A program made the translations under genes and the position numbers. 64,000 bases of DNA, taken from the NCBI GenBank assembly GCA_037013495.1, contig CM072811.1:310001-374000 (forward strand), read 5' to 3'. This document shows positions 49,805 to 62,616 of the stretch, piece after piece. Every line of letters begins with the position of its first letter. Position 1 is the stretch's first letter. This DNA is from Hippophae tibetana (taxonomy: Eukaryota; Streptophyta; Magnoliopsida; Rosales; Elaeagnaceae). The notes below the pieces were generated by a model. That model was not told where the DNA came from, did not search any database, and saw nothing but the letters and a program-made list of their open reading frames with translations.

Positions 49805-52800
49805 ATAAACTCAAATACAATAATCCTATTCGTTCAAATATTAATTCAAAGGTCTAAAAGAATTAAACTTTTGTATATAAATGAAATAATAGTTTGGCAT
49901 ATGTATAAAGTTGAAAAAGCCTAAAAATAGTGCATAATATTAATCTCACGAAAGGAATCAAATTAAAGGATTTTATAACGAAATAAAATATTATTTTTAT
50001 ACATCAATTAAATTTATCAAATAAATTTTGAAATCACCTTCTAGGGATGAATTTAACGCAAATGACTTCTTTGGAAAGTTTTTCCTAAATTTTTGTTCTA
50101 TATTAAACCAATTCTGACAAGGATATTGGGTCATGGTATAAAGTTTGTATTATTCATTTTTATTCTTTATATTATTTATCTCTACTTTTTATTTTCGAGA
50201 TATATATTTTTTAAGGAAAAGAACCATGTACAAATTGTAGATATATTAAATTATAACGTGAGTGGTTAATTTGTGTTTTCTCTTTGAATTTGTTTCAGGT
50301 AACCCCATATTTGTCTCAAAAAGTTAACACAAATAAACAAAAAATAAAATTTTAATATAAAGAAATATATGAATGACAAAGATAAGATATAAAAAATCTA
50401 AAACATCTCATGCTTTTTAATGTCATTTAAGATTACAACTAAAATTTATAAAATAAGTTATTTTAATATTCGACATATTTAGGATTTACTAAAATAATTA
50501 CTTGAAAATTACTTTCCGATTATAATAAAAAATGTTTCAATATTAAATTTATTAAATCATAGTATTAAGAATTTGATTCGCTTAGACTCTAATCTCACAA
50601 AGCATAAACTCAAATACAATAATCCTATTGGTTCAAATATTAATTCAAAGGTATAAAAGAATTGAGCTTTTGTATATAAATGAAATAAAAGTTTGGCCTA
50701 TGAATAAAGTTGAAAAAGCCTTAAAATAGTGCATAATATTAATCTCATGAAAGGAATCAAATTAAAGGATTTTATAACGAAATAAAATATTATTTTTATA
50801 CACCAATTAAATTTATCAAATAAATTTTGAAATCACTTTTTAGGGATGAATTTAATGCAAATGACTACTTCGGAAAGTGTTTCCTAAATTTTTGTTCTAT
50901 ATTAAACCTATTCTAACAAGGATATTGGGTCATGGTATAAAGTTTGTATTATTCATTTTTATTCTTTATTTTATTTATCTCTACTTTTTATTTTCGAGAT
51001 ATATATTTTTTATGGAAAAGGAACTATGTACAAATTGTACATATATTAAATAATAAGGTGAGTTGTTAATATGTGTTTTCTCTTTGAATTTGTTTCAGGT
51101 AACCCTATATTTGTCTCAAAAAGTTAATTTAAATAAACAACAAATAAAATTTTAAAATAAAGAAAAATATGAATGACAAAGATAAAATATAAAAAATATA
51201 AAACTTCTCATTCTTTTAATGTCGTTTAAGATTACAACTAAAATTTATAAAATAAGTTATTTTAATATTCGACATATTTAGGATTTACTAAAATAATTAG
51301 TTGAAAATTACTTTCCGATTTTAATTAAAAATGTATCAATATAAAATTTATTAAATCATAGTATTAAGAATTTGAATTAGCTTAGACTCTAATCTCACAA
51401 AGCATAAACTCAATGACAATAATCCGATTGGTTCAAATATTAATTCAAAGGTCTAAAAGAATTAATCTTTTTTATATAAATAAAATAATAGTTTGGCATA
51501 TGTATAAAGTTGAAAAAACCTCAAAATAGTGCATAATATTAATCTCACGATAGGAATCAAATTAAAGGATTTTATAACGAAATAAAATATTATTTTTATA
51601 CATAAATTAAATTTATCAAATAAATTTTGAAATCACTTTTTAGGGATGAATTTAACGCAAATGACTTCTTCGGAAAGTTTTTCCTAAATTTTTGTTCTAT
51701 ATTTAACCCATTCTGACGAATATATTGGGTCATAGTATAAAGTTTGTACTATTCATTTTTATGCTTTATTTTATTTATCTCTACTTTTTATTTTCGAAAT
51801 ATATATTTTTTAAGGAAAAGGAACCATGTACAAATTGTACATATATTAAATAATAAGGTGAGTGGTAAATTTGTGTTTTCTCTTTGAATTTCTTTCAAGT
51901 GACCCCATATTTGTCTCAAAAAGTTAAGACAAATAAACAACAAATAAAATTTTAAAATAAAGAAAAATATGAATGACAAAGACAAAATATAAAAAATATA
52001 AAACTTCTCATTCTTTTTATTGTCGTTTAAGATTACAACTAAAATTTATAAAATAAGTTATTTTAATATTCGACATATTTAGGATTTACTATAATAATTA
52101 GTTGAAAATTACTTTCCGATTTTAATAACAAATATATCAATATTAAATTTATTAAATCATAGTATTAAGAATTTGAATTCGCTTAGACTGTAATCTCACA
52201 AAGCATAAACTCAAATACAATAATCCTATTGGTTCAAAAATTAATTCAAAGGACTAGAAGAATTGAGCTTTTCTATATAAATGAAATAATAGTTTCGCAT
52301 ATGTATAAAGTTGAAAAAGCCTAAAAATAGTGCATAATATTAATCTCATGAAAGGAATCAAATTAAAAGATTTTATAACGAAATAAAATATTATTTTTAT
52401 ACATCAATTGAATTTATCGAATAAATTTTGAAATCACTTTTTAGGGATGAATGTAACGCAAATGACTTCTTTGGAAAGTTTTTCCTTTATTTTTGTTCTA
52501 TATTAAACCAATTCTGGCAAGGATATTGGGTCATGGTATAAAGTTTGTACTATTCATTTTTATTCTTTATTTTATTTATCTCTACTTTTTATTTTCGAGA
52601 TAAATATTTTTTAAGGAAAAGGAACCTTGTACAAAATTGTACATATATTAAATAATAAGGTGAGTGGTTAATTTCTATTTTCTCTTTGAATTTGTTTCAG
52701 GTCACCCCATATTGGTCTCAAAACGTTAACACAAATAAACAACAAATAAAATTTTAAAATAAAGAAAAATATGAATAACAAAGATAAGATATAAAAAATC

Positions 52801-53006
52801 TAAAACATCTCATTCTTTTTAATGTCGTTTAAGATTACAATTAAAATTTATAAAATAAGTTATTTTAATATTCGACATATTTAGGATTTACTAAAATAAT
52901 TAGTTGAAAATTACTTTCTGATTTTAATAAAAAATGTATCAATATTAAATTTATTAAATCATAGTATTAAGAATTTGAATTCGCTTAGACTCTAATCTCA
53001 CAAAGC
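49805..53006. repeat. Middle-domain 4-monomer HOR (3202 bp), complete copy 2
   Basis: The same four monomer types occur in the same order as in the preceding 3203 bp. Few differences were seen, for example TTGTACAAAATTGTAC near 52627 against TTGTACAAAATTTGTAC near 49426, and GGTAAATTTG near 51865 against GGTTAATTTG. Confidence 0.9.
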
Positions 53007-54607
53007 ATAAACTCAAATACAATAATCCTATTCGTTCAAATATTAATTCAAAGGTCTAAAAGAATTAAACTTTTGTATATAAATGAAATAATAGTTTGGC
53101 ATATGTATAAAGTTGAAAAAGCCTAAAAATAGTGCATAATATTAATCTCACGAAAGGAATCAAATTAAAGGATTTTATAACGAAATAAAATATTATTTTT
53201 ATACATCAATTAAATTTATCAAATAAATTTTGAAATCACCTTTTAGGGATGAATTTAACGCAAATGACTTCTTTGGAAAGTTTTTCCTAAATTTTTGTTC
53301 TATATTAAACCAATTCTGACAAGGATATTGGGTCATGGTATAAAGTTTGTATTATTCATTTTTATTCTTTATATTATTTATCTCTACTTTTTATTTTCGA
53401 GATATATATTTTTTAAGGAAAAGAACCATGTACAAATTGTAGATATATTAAATTATAACGTGAGTGGTTAATTTGTGTTTTCTCTTTGAATTTGTTTCAG
53501 GTAACCCCATATTTGTCTCAAAAAGTTAACACAAATAAACAAAAAATAAAATTTTAATATAAAGAAATATATGAATTACAAAGATAAGATATAAAAAATC
53601 TAAAACATCTCATGCTTTTTAATGTCATTTAAGATTACAACTAAAATTTATAAAATAAGTTATTTTAATATTCGACATATTTAGGATTTACTAAAATAAT
53701 TACTTGAAAATTACTTTCCGATTATAATAAAAAATGTTTCAATATTAAATTTATTAAATCATAGTATTAAGAATTTGATTCGCTTAGACTCTAATCTCAC
53801 AAAGCATAAACTCAAATACAATAATCCTATTGGTTCAAATATTAATTCAAAGGTATAAAAGAATTGAGCTTTTGTATATAAATGAAATAAAAGTTTGGCC
53901 TATGAATAAAGTTGAAAAAGCCTTAAAATAGTGCATAATATTAATCTCATGAAAGGAATCAAATTAAAGGATTTTATAACGAAATAAAATATTATTTTTA
54001 TACACCAATTAAATTTATCAAATAAATTTTGAAATCACTTTTTAGGGATGAATTTAAAGCAAATGACTACTTCGGAAAGTGTTTCCTAAATTTTTGTTCT
54101 ATATTAAACCCATTCTGACGAATATATTGGGTCATAGTATAAAGTTTATACTATTCATTTTTATGCTTTATTTTATTTATCTCTACTTTTTATTTTCGAA
54201 ATATATATTTTTTTAAGGAAAAGGAACCATGTACAAATTGTACATATATTAAATAATAAGGTGAGTGGTTAATTTGTGTTTTCTCTTTGAATTTCTTTCA
54301 AGTGACCCCATATTTGTCTCAAAAAGTTAAGACAAATAAACAACAAATAAAATTTTAAAATAAAGAAAAATATGAATGACAAAGACAAAATATAAAAAAT
54401 ATAAAACATCTCATTCTTTTTATTGTCATTTAAGATTACAACTAAAATTTATAAAATAATTTATTTTAATATTCGACATATTTAGGATTTACCAAAATAA
54501 TTAGTTGAAAATTACTTTCCGATTTTAATAACAAATGTATCAATATTAAATTTATTATATCATAGTATTAACAATTTGAATTCGCTTAGATTCTAATATC
54601 CCAAAGC
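53007..54607. repeat. Truncated third HOR copy ending in a hybrid monomer
   Basis: 53007-53805 is the first HOR type. The next monomer (53806-54607) begins as the second type (GGCCTATGAATAAAG) but from about 54105 carries third-type variants (AACCCATTCTGACGAATATATTGGG, here in two parts, and ATGCTTTATTTT). The switch at about 54060-54110 is a recombination junction that removed one monomer length. Confidence 0.8.
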
Positions 54608-55407
54608 ATTAACTCAAATACAATAATCGTATTGGTTCAAAAATTCATTCAAAGGTCTAAAAGAATTGAGCTTTTCTAGATAAATGAAATACTAGTTTGG
54701 CATATGTATAAAGTTGAAAAAGCCTAAAAATAGTGCATAATGTTAATCTGAGGAAAGGAATCAAATTAAAGGATTTTATAACGAAATAAAATATTATTTT
54801 TAAACATCAATTAAATTTATTAAATAAATTTTGAAATAACTTTTTAGGGATGAATTTAATGCAAATGACTGCTTCAGAAAGTATTTCCTAAATTTTGTTC
54901 TATTTTAAACCAATTCTGACAAGGATATTGGGTCATAGTATAAAGTTTGTACTATTCATTTTTATTCCTTATTTTATTTATCTCTACTTTTTATTTTCGA
55001 GATATATATTTTTTAAGGAATAGGAACCATGTACAAATTGTACATATATTAAATAATGAGGTGAGTGGTTAATTTCTGTTTTCTCTTTTAATTTGTTTCA
55101 GGTAACCCCATATTTATCTCAAAAAGTTAACACAAATAAACAACAAATAAAATTTTAAAATAAAGAAAAATATGAATGACAAAGATAAGATATAAAAAAT
55201 CTAAAACATATCATTCTTTTTAATGTCGTTTAAGATTACAACAAAAATTTATAAAATAATTTATTTTAATACTCGACATATTTAGGATTTACCAAAATAA
55301 TTAGTTGAAAATTACTTTCCGATTTTAATAACAAATGTATCAATATTAAATTTATTATATCATAGTATTAACAATTTGAATTCGCTTAGATTCTAATCTC
55401 ACAATGC

Positions 55408-58400
55408 ATAAACTCAAAGACAATAATCCGATTGGTTCAAATATTAATTCAAAGGTCTAAAAGAATTGATCTTTTGTATATAAATAAAATAATAGTTTGG
55501 CATATGTATAAAGTTAAAAAAACCTAAAAATAGTGCATAATATTAATCACACGAAAGGAATTAAATGAAAGGATTTTATAACGAAATAAAATATTATTTT
55601 TATACTTCAATTAAATTTATCAAATAAATTTTGAAATAACTTTTTAGGGATGAAATTAATGCAAATTACTTCTTCGGAAAGTATTTCCTAAATTTTTGTT
55701 CTATATTAAACCAATTCTGGCAAGGATATTGGGTCATGGTATAAAGTTTGTACTATTCATTTTTATTCTTTATTTTATTTATCTCTACTTTTTATTTTCG
55801 AGATAAATATTTTTTAAGGAAGAGGAACCTTGTACAAAATTGTACATATATTAAATAATAAGGTGAGTGGTTAATTTCTATTTTCTCTTTGAATTTGTTT
55901 CAGGTAACCCCATATTTGTCTCAAAAGGTTAACACAAATATATAACAAATAAAATTTTAAAATAAAGAAAAATATGAATGACAAAGATAGATATAAAAAA
56001 TCTAAAACATCTCATTCTTTTTAATCTCGTTTAAGATTACAACAAAAATTTATAAAATAATTTATTTTAATATTCGACATATCTAGGATTTACTAAAATA
56101 ATTAGTTGAAAATTACTTTCCGATTTTAATAACAACTGTATCAATATTAAATTTATTATATCATAGTATTAAGAATTTGAATTCGCTTAGACTCTAATAT
56201 CAAAAAGCATTAACTCAAATACAATAATCCTATTGGTTCAATAATTCATTCAAAGGTCTAAAAGAATTGAGCTTTTCTATATAAATGAAATAATAGGTTG
56301 GCATATGTATAAAGTTGAAAAAGCCTAAAAATAGTGCATAATGTTAATCTCAGGAAAGGAATCAAATTAAAGGATTTTATAACGAAATAAAATATTATTT
56401 TTATACATCAATTAAATTTATCAAATAAATTTTGAAATAACTTTTTAGGGATGAATTTAATGCAAATGACTCCTTCAGAAAGTATTTCCTAAATTTTTGT
56501 TCTATATTAAACCAGTTCTGGCAAGTATATTGGGTCATGGAATAAAGTTTTTAGTATTCATTTTTATTCTTTATTTTATTTATCTCTACTTTTTAATTTT
56601 GAGATAAATATTTTTTAAGGAAAACGAACCATGTACAAATTGTACATATATTAAATAATAAGGTGAGTGGTTAATTTCTGTTTTCTCTTTGAATTTGTTT
56701 CAGGTAACCCCATATTTGTCTCAAAAAGTTAACACAAATAAACAACAAATAAAATTTTAAAATAAAGAAAAATATGAATGACAAAGATAAGATATAAAAA
56801 ATCTAAAACATCTCATTCTTTTTAATGTCGTTTAAGATTACAACAAAAATTTATAAAATAATTTATTTTAATACTCGACATATTTAGGATTTACCAAAAT
56901 AATTAGTTGAAAATTACTTTCCGATTTTAATAACAAATGTATCAATATTAAATTTATTATATCATAGTATTAACAATTTGAATTCGCTTAGATTCTAATA
57001 TCCCAAAGCATTAACTCAAATACAATAATCATATTGGTTCAAAAATTCATTCAAAGGTCTAAAAGAATTGAGCTTTTCTAGATAAATGAAATACTAGTTT
57101 GGCATATGTATAAAGTTGAAAAAGCCTAAAAATAGTGCATAATGTTAATCTCAGGAAAGGAATCAAATTAAAGGATTTTATAACGAAATAAAATATTATT
57201 TTTATACATCAATTAAATTTATCAAATAAATTTTGAAATAACTTTTTAGGGATGAATTTAATGCAAATGACTGCTTCAGAAAGTATTTCCTAAATTTTTG
57301 TTCTATTTTAAACCAATTCTGGCAAGGATATTGGGTCATAGTATAAACTTTGTAGTATTCATTTTTATTCTTTATTTTATTTATCTCTACTTTTTATTTT
57401 CGAGATATATATTTTTTAAGGAATAGGAACCATGTACAAATTGTACATATATTAAATAATAAGGTGAGTGGTTAATTTCTGTTTTCTCTTTGAATTTGTT
57501 TCAGGTAACCCCATATTTATCTCAAAAAGTTAACACAAATAAACAACAAATAAAATTTTAAAATAAAGAAAAATATGAATGACAAAGAGGAGATATAAAA
57601 AATCTAAAACATCTCATGCTTTTTAATGTCGTTTAAGATTTCAACAAAAATTTATAAAATAATTTATTTTAATACTCGACATATTTAGGATTTACTAAAA
57701 TAATTAGTTGAAAATTACTTTCCGATTTTAATAACAAATGTATCAATATTAAATTTATTATATCATAGTATTAACAATTTGAATTCGCTTAGACTCTAAT
57801 ATCCCAAAGCATTAACTCAAATACAATAATCATATTGGTTCAAAAATTCATTCAAAGGTCTAAAAGAATTGATCTTTTCTATATAAATGAAATAATAGTT
57901 TGGCATATGTATAAAGTTGAGAAAGCCTAAAAATAGTGCATAATGTTAATCTTAGGAAAGGAATCAAATTAAAGGATTTTATAACGATATAAAATATTAT
58001 TTTTATGCATCAATTAAATTTATCAAATAAATTTTGAAATCACTTTTTAGGGATGAAATTAATGCAAATTACTTCTTCGGAAAGTATTTCCTAAATTATT
58101 GTTCTATATCAAACCAATTCTAACAAGGATATTGGGTCATAATATAAACTTTGTAGTATTCATTTTTATTCTTTATTTTATTTATCTCTACTTTTTATTT
58201 TCGAGATATATATTTTTTAAGGAATAGGAACCATGTACAAATTGTACATATATTAAATAATAAGGTGAGTGGTTAATTTCTGTTTTCTCTTTGAATTTGT
58301 TTCAGGTAACCCCATATTTATCTCAAAAAGTTAACACAAATAAACAACAAATAAAATTTTAAAATAAAGAAAAATATGAATGACAAAGAGGAGATATAAA

Positions 58401-61400
58401 AAATCTAAAACATCTCATGCTTTTTAATGTCGTTTAAGATTTCAACAAAAATTTATAAAATAATTTATTTTTATACTCGACATATTTAGGATTTACTAAA
58501 ATAATTAGTTGAAAATTACTTTCCGATTTTAATAACAAATGTATCAATATTAAATTTATTATATCATAGTATTAACAATTTGAATTCGCTTAGACTCTAA
58601 TATCCCAAAGCATTAACTCAAATACAATAATAATATTGGTTCAAAAATTCATTCAAAGGTCTAAAAGAATTGATCTTTTCTATATAAATGAAATAATAGT
58701 TTGGCATATGTATAAAGTTGAGAAAGCCTAAAAATAGTGCATAATATTAATCACACGAAAGGAATTAAATGAAAGGATTTTATAACGAAATAAAATATTA
58801 TTTTTATACTTCAATTAAATTTATCAAATAAATTTTGAAATAACTTTTTAGGGATGAAATTAATGCAAATTACTTCTTCGGAAAGTATTTCCTAAATTTT
58901 TGTTCTATATTAAACCAATTCTGGCAAGGATATTGGGTCATGGTATAAAGTTTGTACTATTCATTTTTATTCTTTATTTTATTTATCTCTACTTTTTATT
59001 TTCGAGATAAATATTTTTTAAGGAAGAGGAACCTTGTACAAAATTGTACATATATTAAATAATAAGGTGAGTGGTTAATTTCTATTTTCTCTTTGAATTT
59101 GTTTCAGGTAACCCCATATTTGTCTCAAAAGGTTAACACAAATATATAACAAATAAAATTTTAAAATAAAGAAAAATATGAATGACAAAGATAGATATAA
59201 AAAATCTAAAACATCTCATTCTTTTTAATCTCGTTTAAGATTACAACAAAAATTTATAAAATAATTTATTTTAATATTCGACATATCTAGGATTTACTAA
59301 AATAATTAGTTGAAAATTACTTTCCGATTTTAATAACAACTGTATCAATATTAAATTTATTATATCATAGTATTAAGAATTTGAATTCGCTTAGACTCTA
59401 ATATCAAAAAGCATTAACTCAAATACAATAATCCTATTGGTTCAATAATTCATTCAAAGGTCTAAAAGAATTGAGCTTTTCTATATAAATGAAATAATAG
59501 GTTGGCATATGTATAAAGTTGAAAAAGCCTAAAAATAGTGCATAATGTTAATCTCAGGAAAGGAATCAAATTAAAGGATTTTATAACGAAATAAAATATT
59601 ATTTTTATACATCAATTAAATTTATCAAATAAATTTTGAAATAACTTTTTAGGGATGAATTTAATGCAAATGACTCCTTCAGAAAGTATTTCCTAAATTT
59701 TTGTTCTATATTAAACCAGTTCTGGCAAGTATATTGGGTCATGGAATAAAGTTTTTAGTATTCATTTTTATTCTTTATTTTATTTATCTCTACTTTTTAA
59801 TTTTGAGATAAATATTTTTTAAGGAAAACGAACCATGTACAAATTGTACATATATTAAATAATAAGGTGAGTGGTTAATTTCTGTTTTCTCTTTGAATTT
59901 GTTTCAGGTAACCCCATATTTGTCTCAAAAAGTTAACACAAATAAACAACAAATAAAATTTTAAAATAAAGAAAAATATGAATGACAAAGATAAGATATA
60001 AAAAATCTAAAACATCTCATTCTTTTTAATGTCGTTTAAGATTACAACAAAAATTTATAAAATAATTTATTTTAATACTCGACATATTTAGGATTTACTA
60101 AAATAATTAGTTGAAAATTACTTTCCGATTTTAATAACAAATGTATCAATATTAAATTTATTATATCATAGTATTAACAATTTGAATTCGCTTAGATTCT
60201 AATATCCCAAAGCATTAACTCAAATACAATAATCATATTGGTTCAAAAATTCATTCAAAGGTCTAAAAGAATTGAGCTTTTCTAGATAAATGAAATACTA
60301 GTTTGGCATATGTATAAAGTTGAAAAAGCCTAAAAATAGTGCATAATGTTAATCTCAGGAAAGGAATCAAATTAAAGGATTTTATAACGAAATAAAATAT
60401 TATTTTTATACATCAATTAAATTTATCAAATAAATTTTGAAATAACTTTTTAGGGATGAATTTAATGCAAATGACTGCTTCAGAAAGTATTTCCTAAATT
60501 TTTGTTCTATTTTAAACCAATTCTGGCAAGGATATTGGGTCATAGTATAAACTTTGTAGTATTCATTTTTATTCTTTATTTTATTTATCTCTACTTTTTA
60601 TTTTCGAGATATATATTTTTTAAGGAATAGGAACCATGTACAAATTGTACATATATTAAATAATAAGGTGAGTGGTTAATTTCTGTTTTCTCTTTGAATT
60701 TGTTTCAGGTAACCCCATATTTATCTCAAAAAGTTAACACAAATAAACAACAAATAAAATTTTAAAATAAAGAAAAATATGAATGACAAAGAGGAGATAT
60801 AAAAAATCTAAAACATCTCATGCTTTTTAATGTCGTTTAAGATTTCAACAAAAATTTATAAAATAATTTATTTTAATACTCGACATATTTAGGATTTACT
60901 AAAATAATTAGTTGAAAATTACTTTCCGATTTTAATAACAAATGTATCAATATTAAATTTATTATATCATAGTATTAACAATTTGAATTCGCTTAGACTC
61001 TAATATCCCAAAGCATTAACTCAAATACAATAATCATATTGGTTCAAAAATTCATTCAAAGGTCTAAAAGAATTGATCTTTTCTATATAAATGAAATAAT
61101 AGTTTGGCATATGTATAAAGTTGAGAAAGCCTAAAAATAGTGCATAATGTTAATCTTAGGAAAGGAATCAAATTAAAGGATTTTATAACGATATAAAATA
61201 TTATTTTTATGCATCAATTAAATTTATCAAATAAATTTTGAAATCACTTTTTAGGGATGAAATTAATGCAAATTACTTCTTCGGAAAGTATTTCCTAAAT
61301 TATTGTTCTATATCAAACCAATTCTAACAAGGATATTGGGTCATAGTATAAACTTTGTAGTATTCATTTTTATTCTTTATTTTATTTATCTCTACTTTTT

Positions 61401-62616
61401 ATTTTCGAGATATATATTTTTTAAGGAATAGGAACCATGTACAAATTGTACATATATTAAATAATAAGGTGAGTGGTTAATTTCTGTTTTCTCTTTGAAT
61501 TTGTTTCAGGTAACCCCATATTTATCTCAAAAAGTTAACACAAATAAACAACAAATAAAATTTTAAAATAAAGAAAAATATGAATGACAAAGAGGAGATA
61601 TAAAAAATCTAAAACATCTCATGCTTTTTAATGTCGTTTAAGATTTCAACAAAAATTTATAAAATAATTTATTTTTATACTCGACATATTTAGGATTTAC
61701 TAAAATAATTAGTTGAAAATTACTTTCCGATTTTAATAACAAATGTATCAATATTAAATTTATTATATCATAGTATTAACAATTTGAATTCGCTTAGACT
61801 CTAATATCCCAAAGCATTAACTCAAATACAATAATCATATTGGTTCAAAAATTCATTCAAAGGTCTAAAAGAATTGATCTTTTCTATATAAATGAAATAA
61901 TAGTTTGGCATATGTATAAAGTTGAGAAAGCCTAAAAATAGTGCATAATGTTAATCTTAGGAAAGGAATCAAATTAAAGGATTTTATAACGATATAAAAT
62001 ATTATTTTTATGCATCAATTAAATTTATCAAATAAATTTTGAAATCACTTTTTAGGGATGAAATTAATGCAAATTACTTCTTCGGAAAGTATTTCCTAAA
62101 TTATTGTTCTATATCAAACCAATTCTAACAAGGATATTGGGTCATGGTATAAACTTTGTAGTATTCATTTTTATTCTTTATTTTATTTATCTCTACTTTT
62201 TATTTTTGAGATAAATATTTTTTAAGGAAAAGGAACCATGTACAAATTGTACATATATTAAATAATAAGGTGAGTGGTTAATTTCTGTTTTCTCTTTGAA
62301 TTTGTTTCAGGTAACCCCATATTTATCTCAAAAAGTTAACACAAATAAACAACAAATAAAATTTTAAAATAAAGAAAAATATGAATGACAAAGATAAGAT
62401 ATAAAAAATCTAAAACATATCATTCTTTTTAATGTCGTTTAAGATTACAACAAAAATTTATAAAATAATTTATTTTAATACTCGACATATTTAGGATTTA
62501 CCAAAATAATTAGTTGAAAATTACTTTCCGATTTTAATAACAAATGTATCAATATTAAATTTATTATATCATAGTATTAACAATTTGAATTCGCTTAGAT
62601 TCTAATCTCACAATGC
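55408..62616. repeat. 9-monomer higher-order repeat (7209 bp)
   Basis: The block starts with the monomer carrying ACAATGCATAAACTCAAAGAC. The same marker returns at 62610, exactly 7209 bp later, and similarity continues to the window end. Inside it, monomers at 56209, 57010 and 57811 recur 3204 bp later at 59413, 60214 and 61015. The monomer at 58612 is a hybrid. Confidence 0.85.
58612..59412. repeat. Hybrid monomer within the right HOR
   Basis: The first part matches the monomer at 57811 (GATCTTTTCT, GTTGAGAAAGCC). From about 58740 it matches the monomer at 55408 (ATTAATCACACGAAAGGAATT, AATGAAAGG). This is a crossover junction between two monomer types. Confidence 0.8.
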
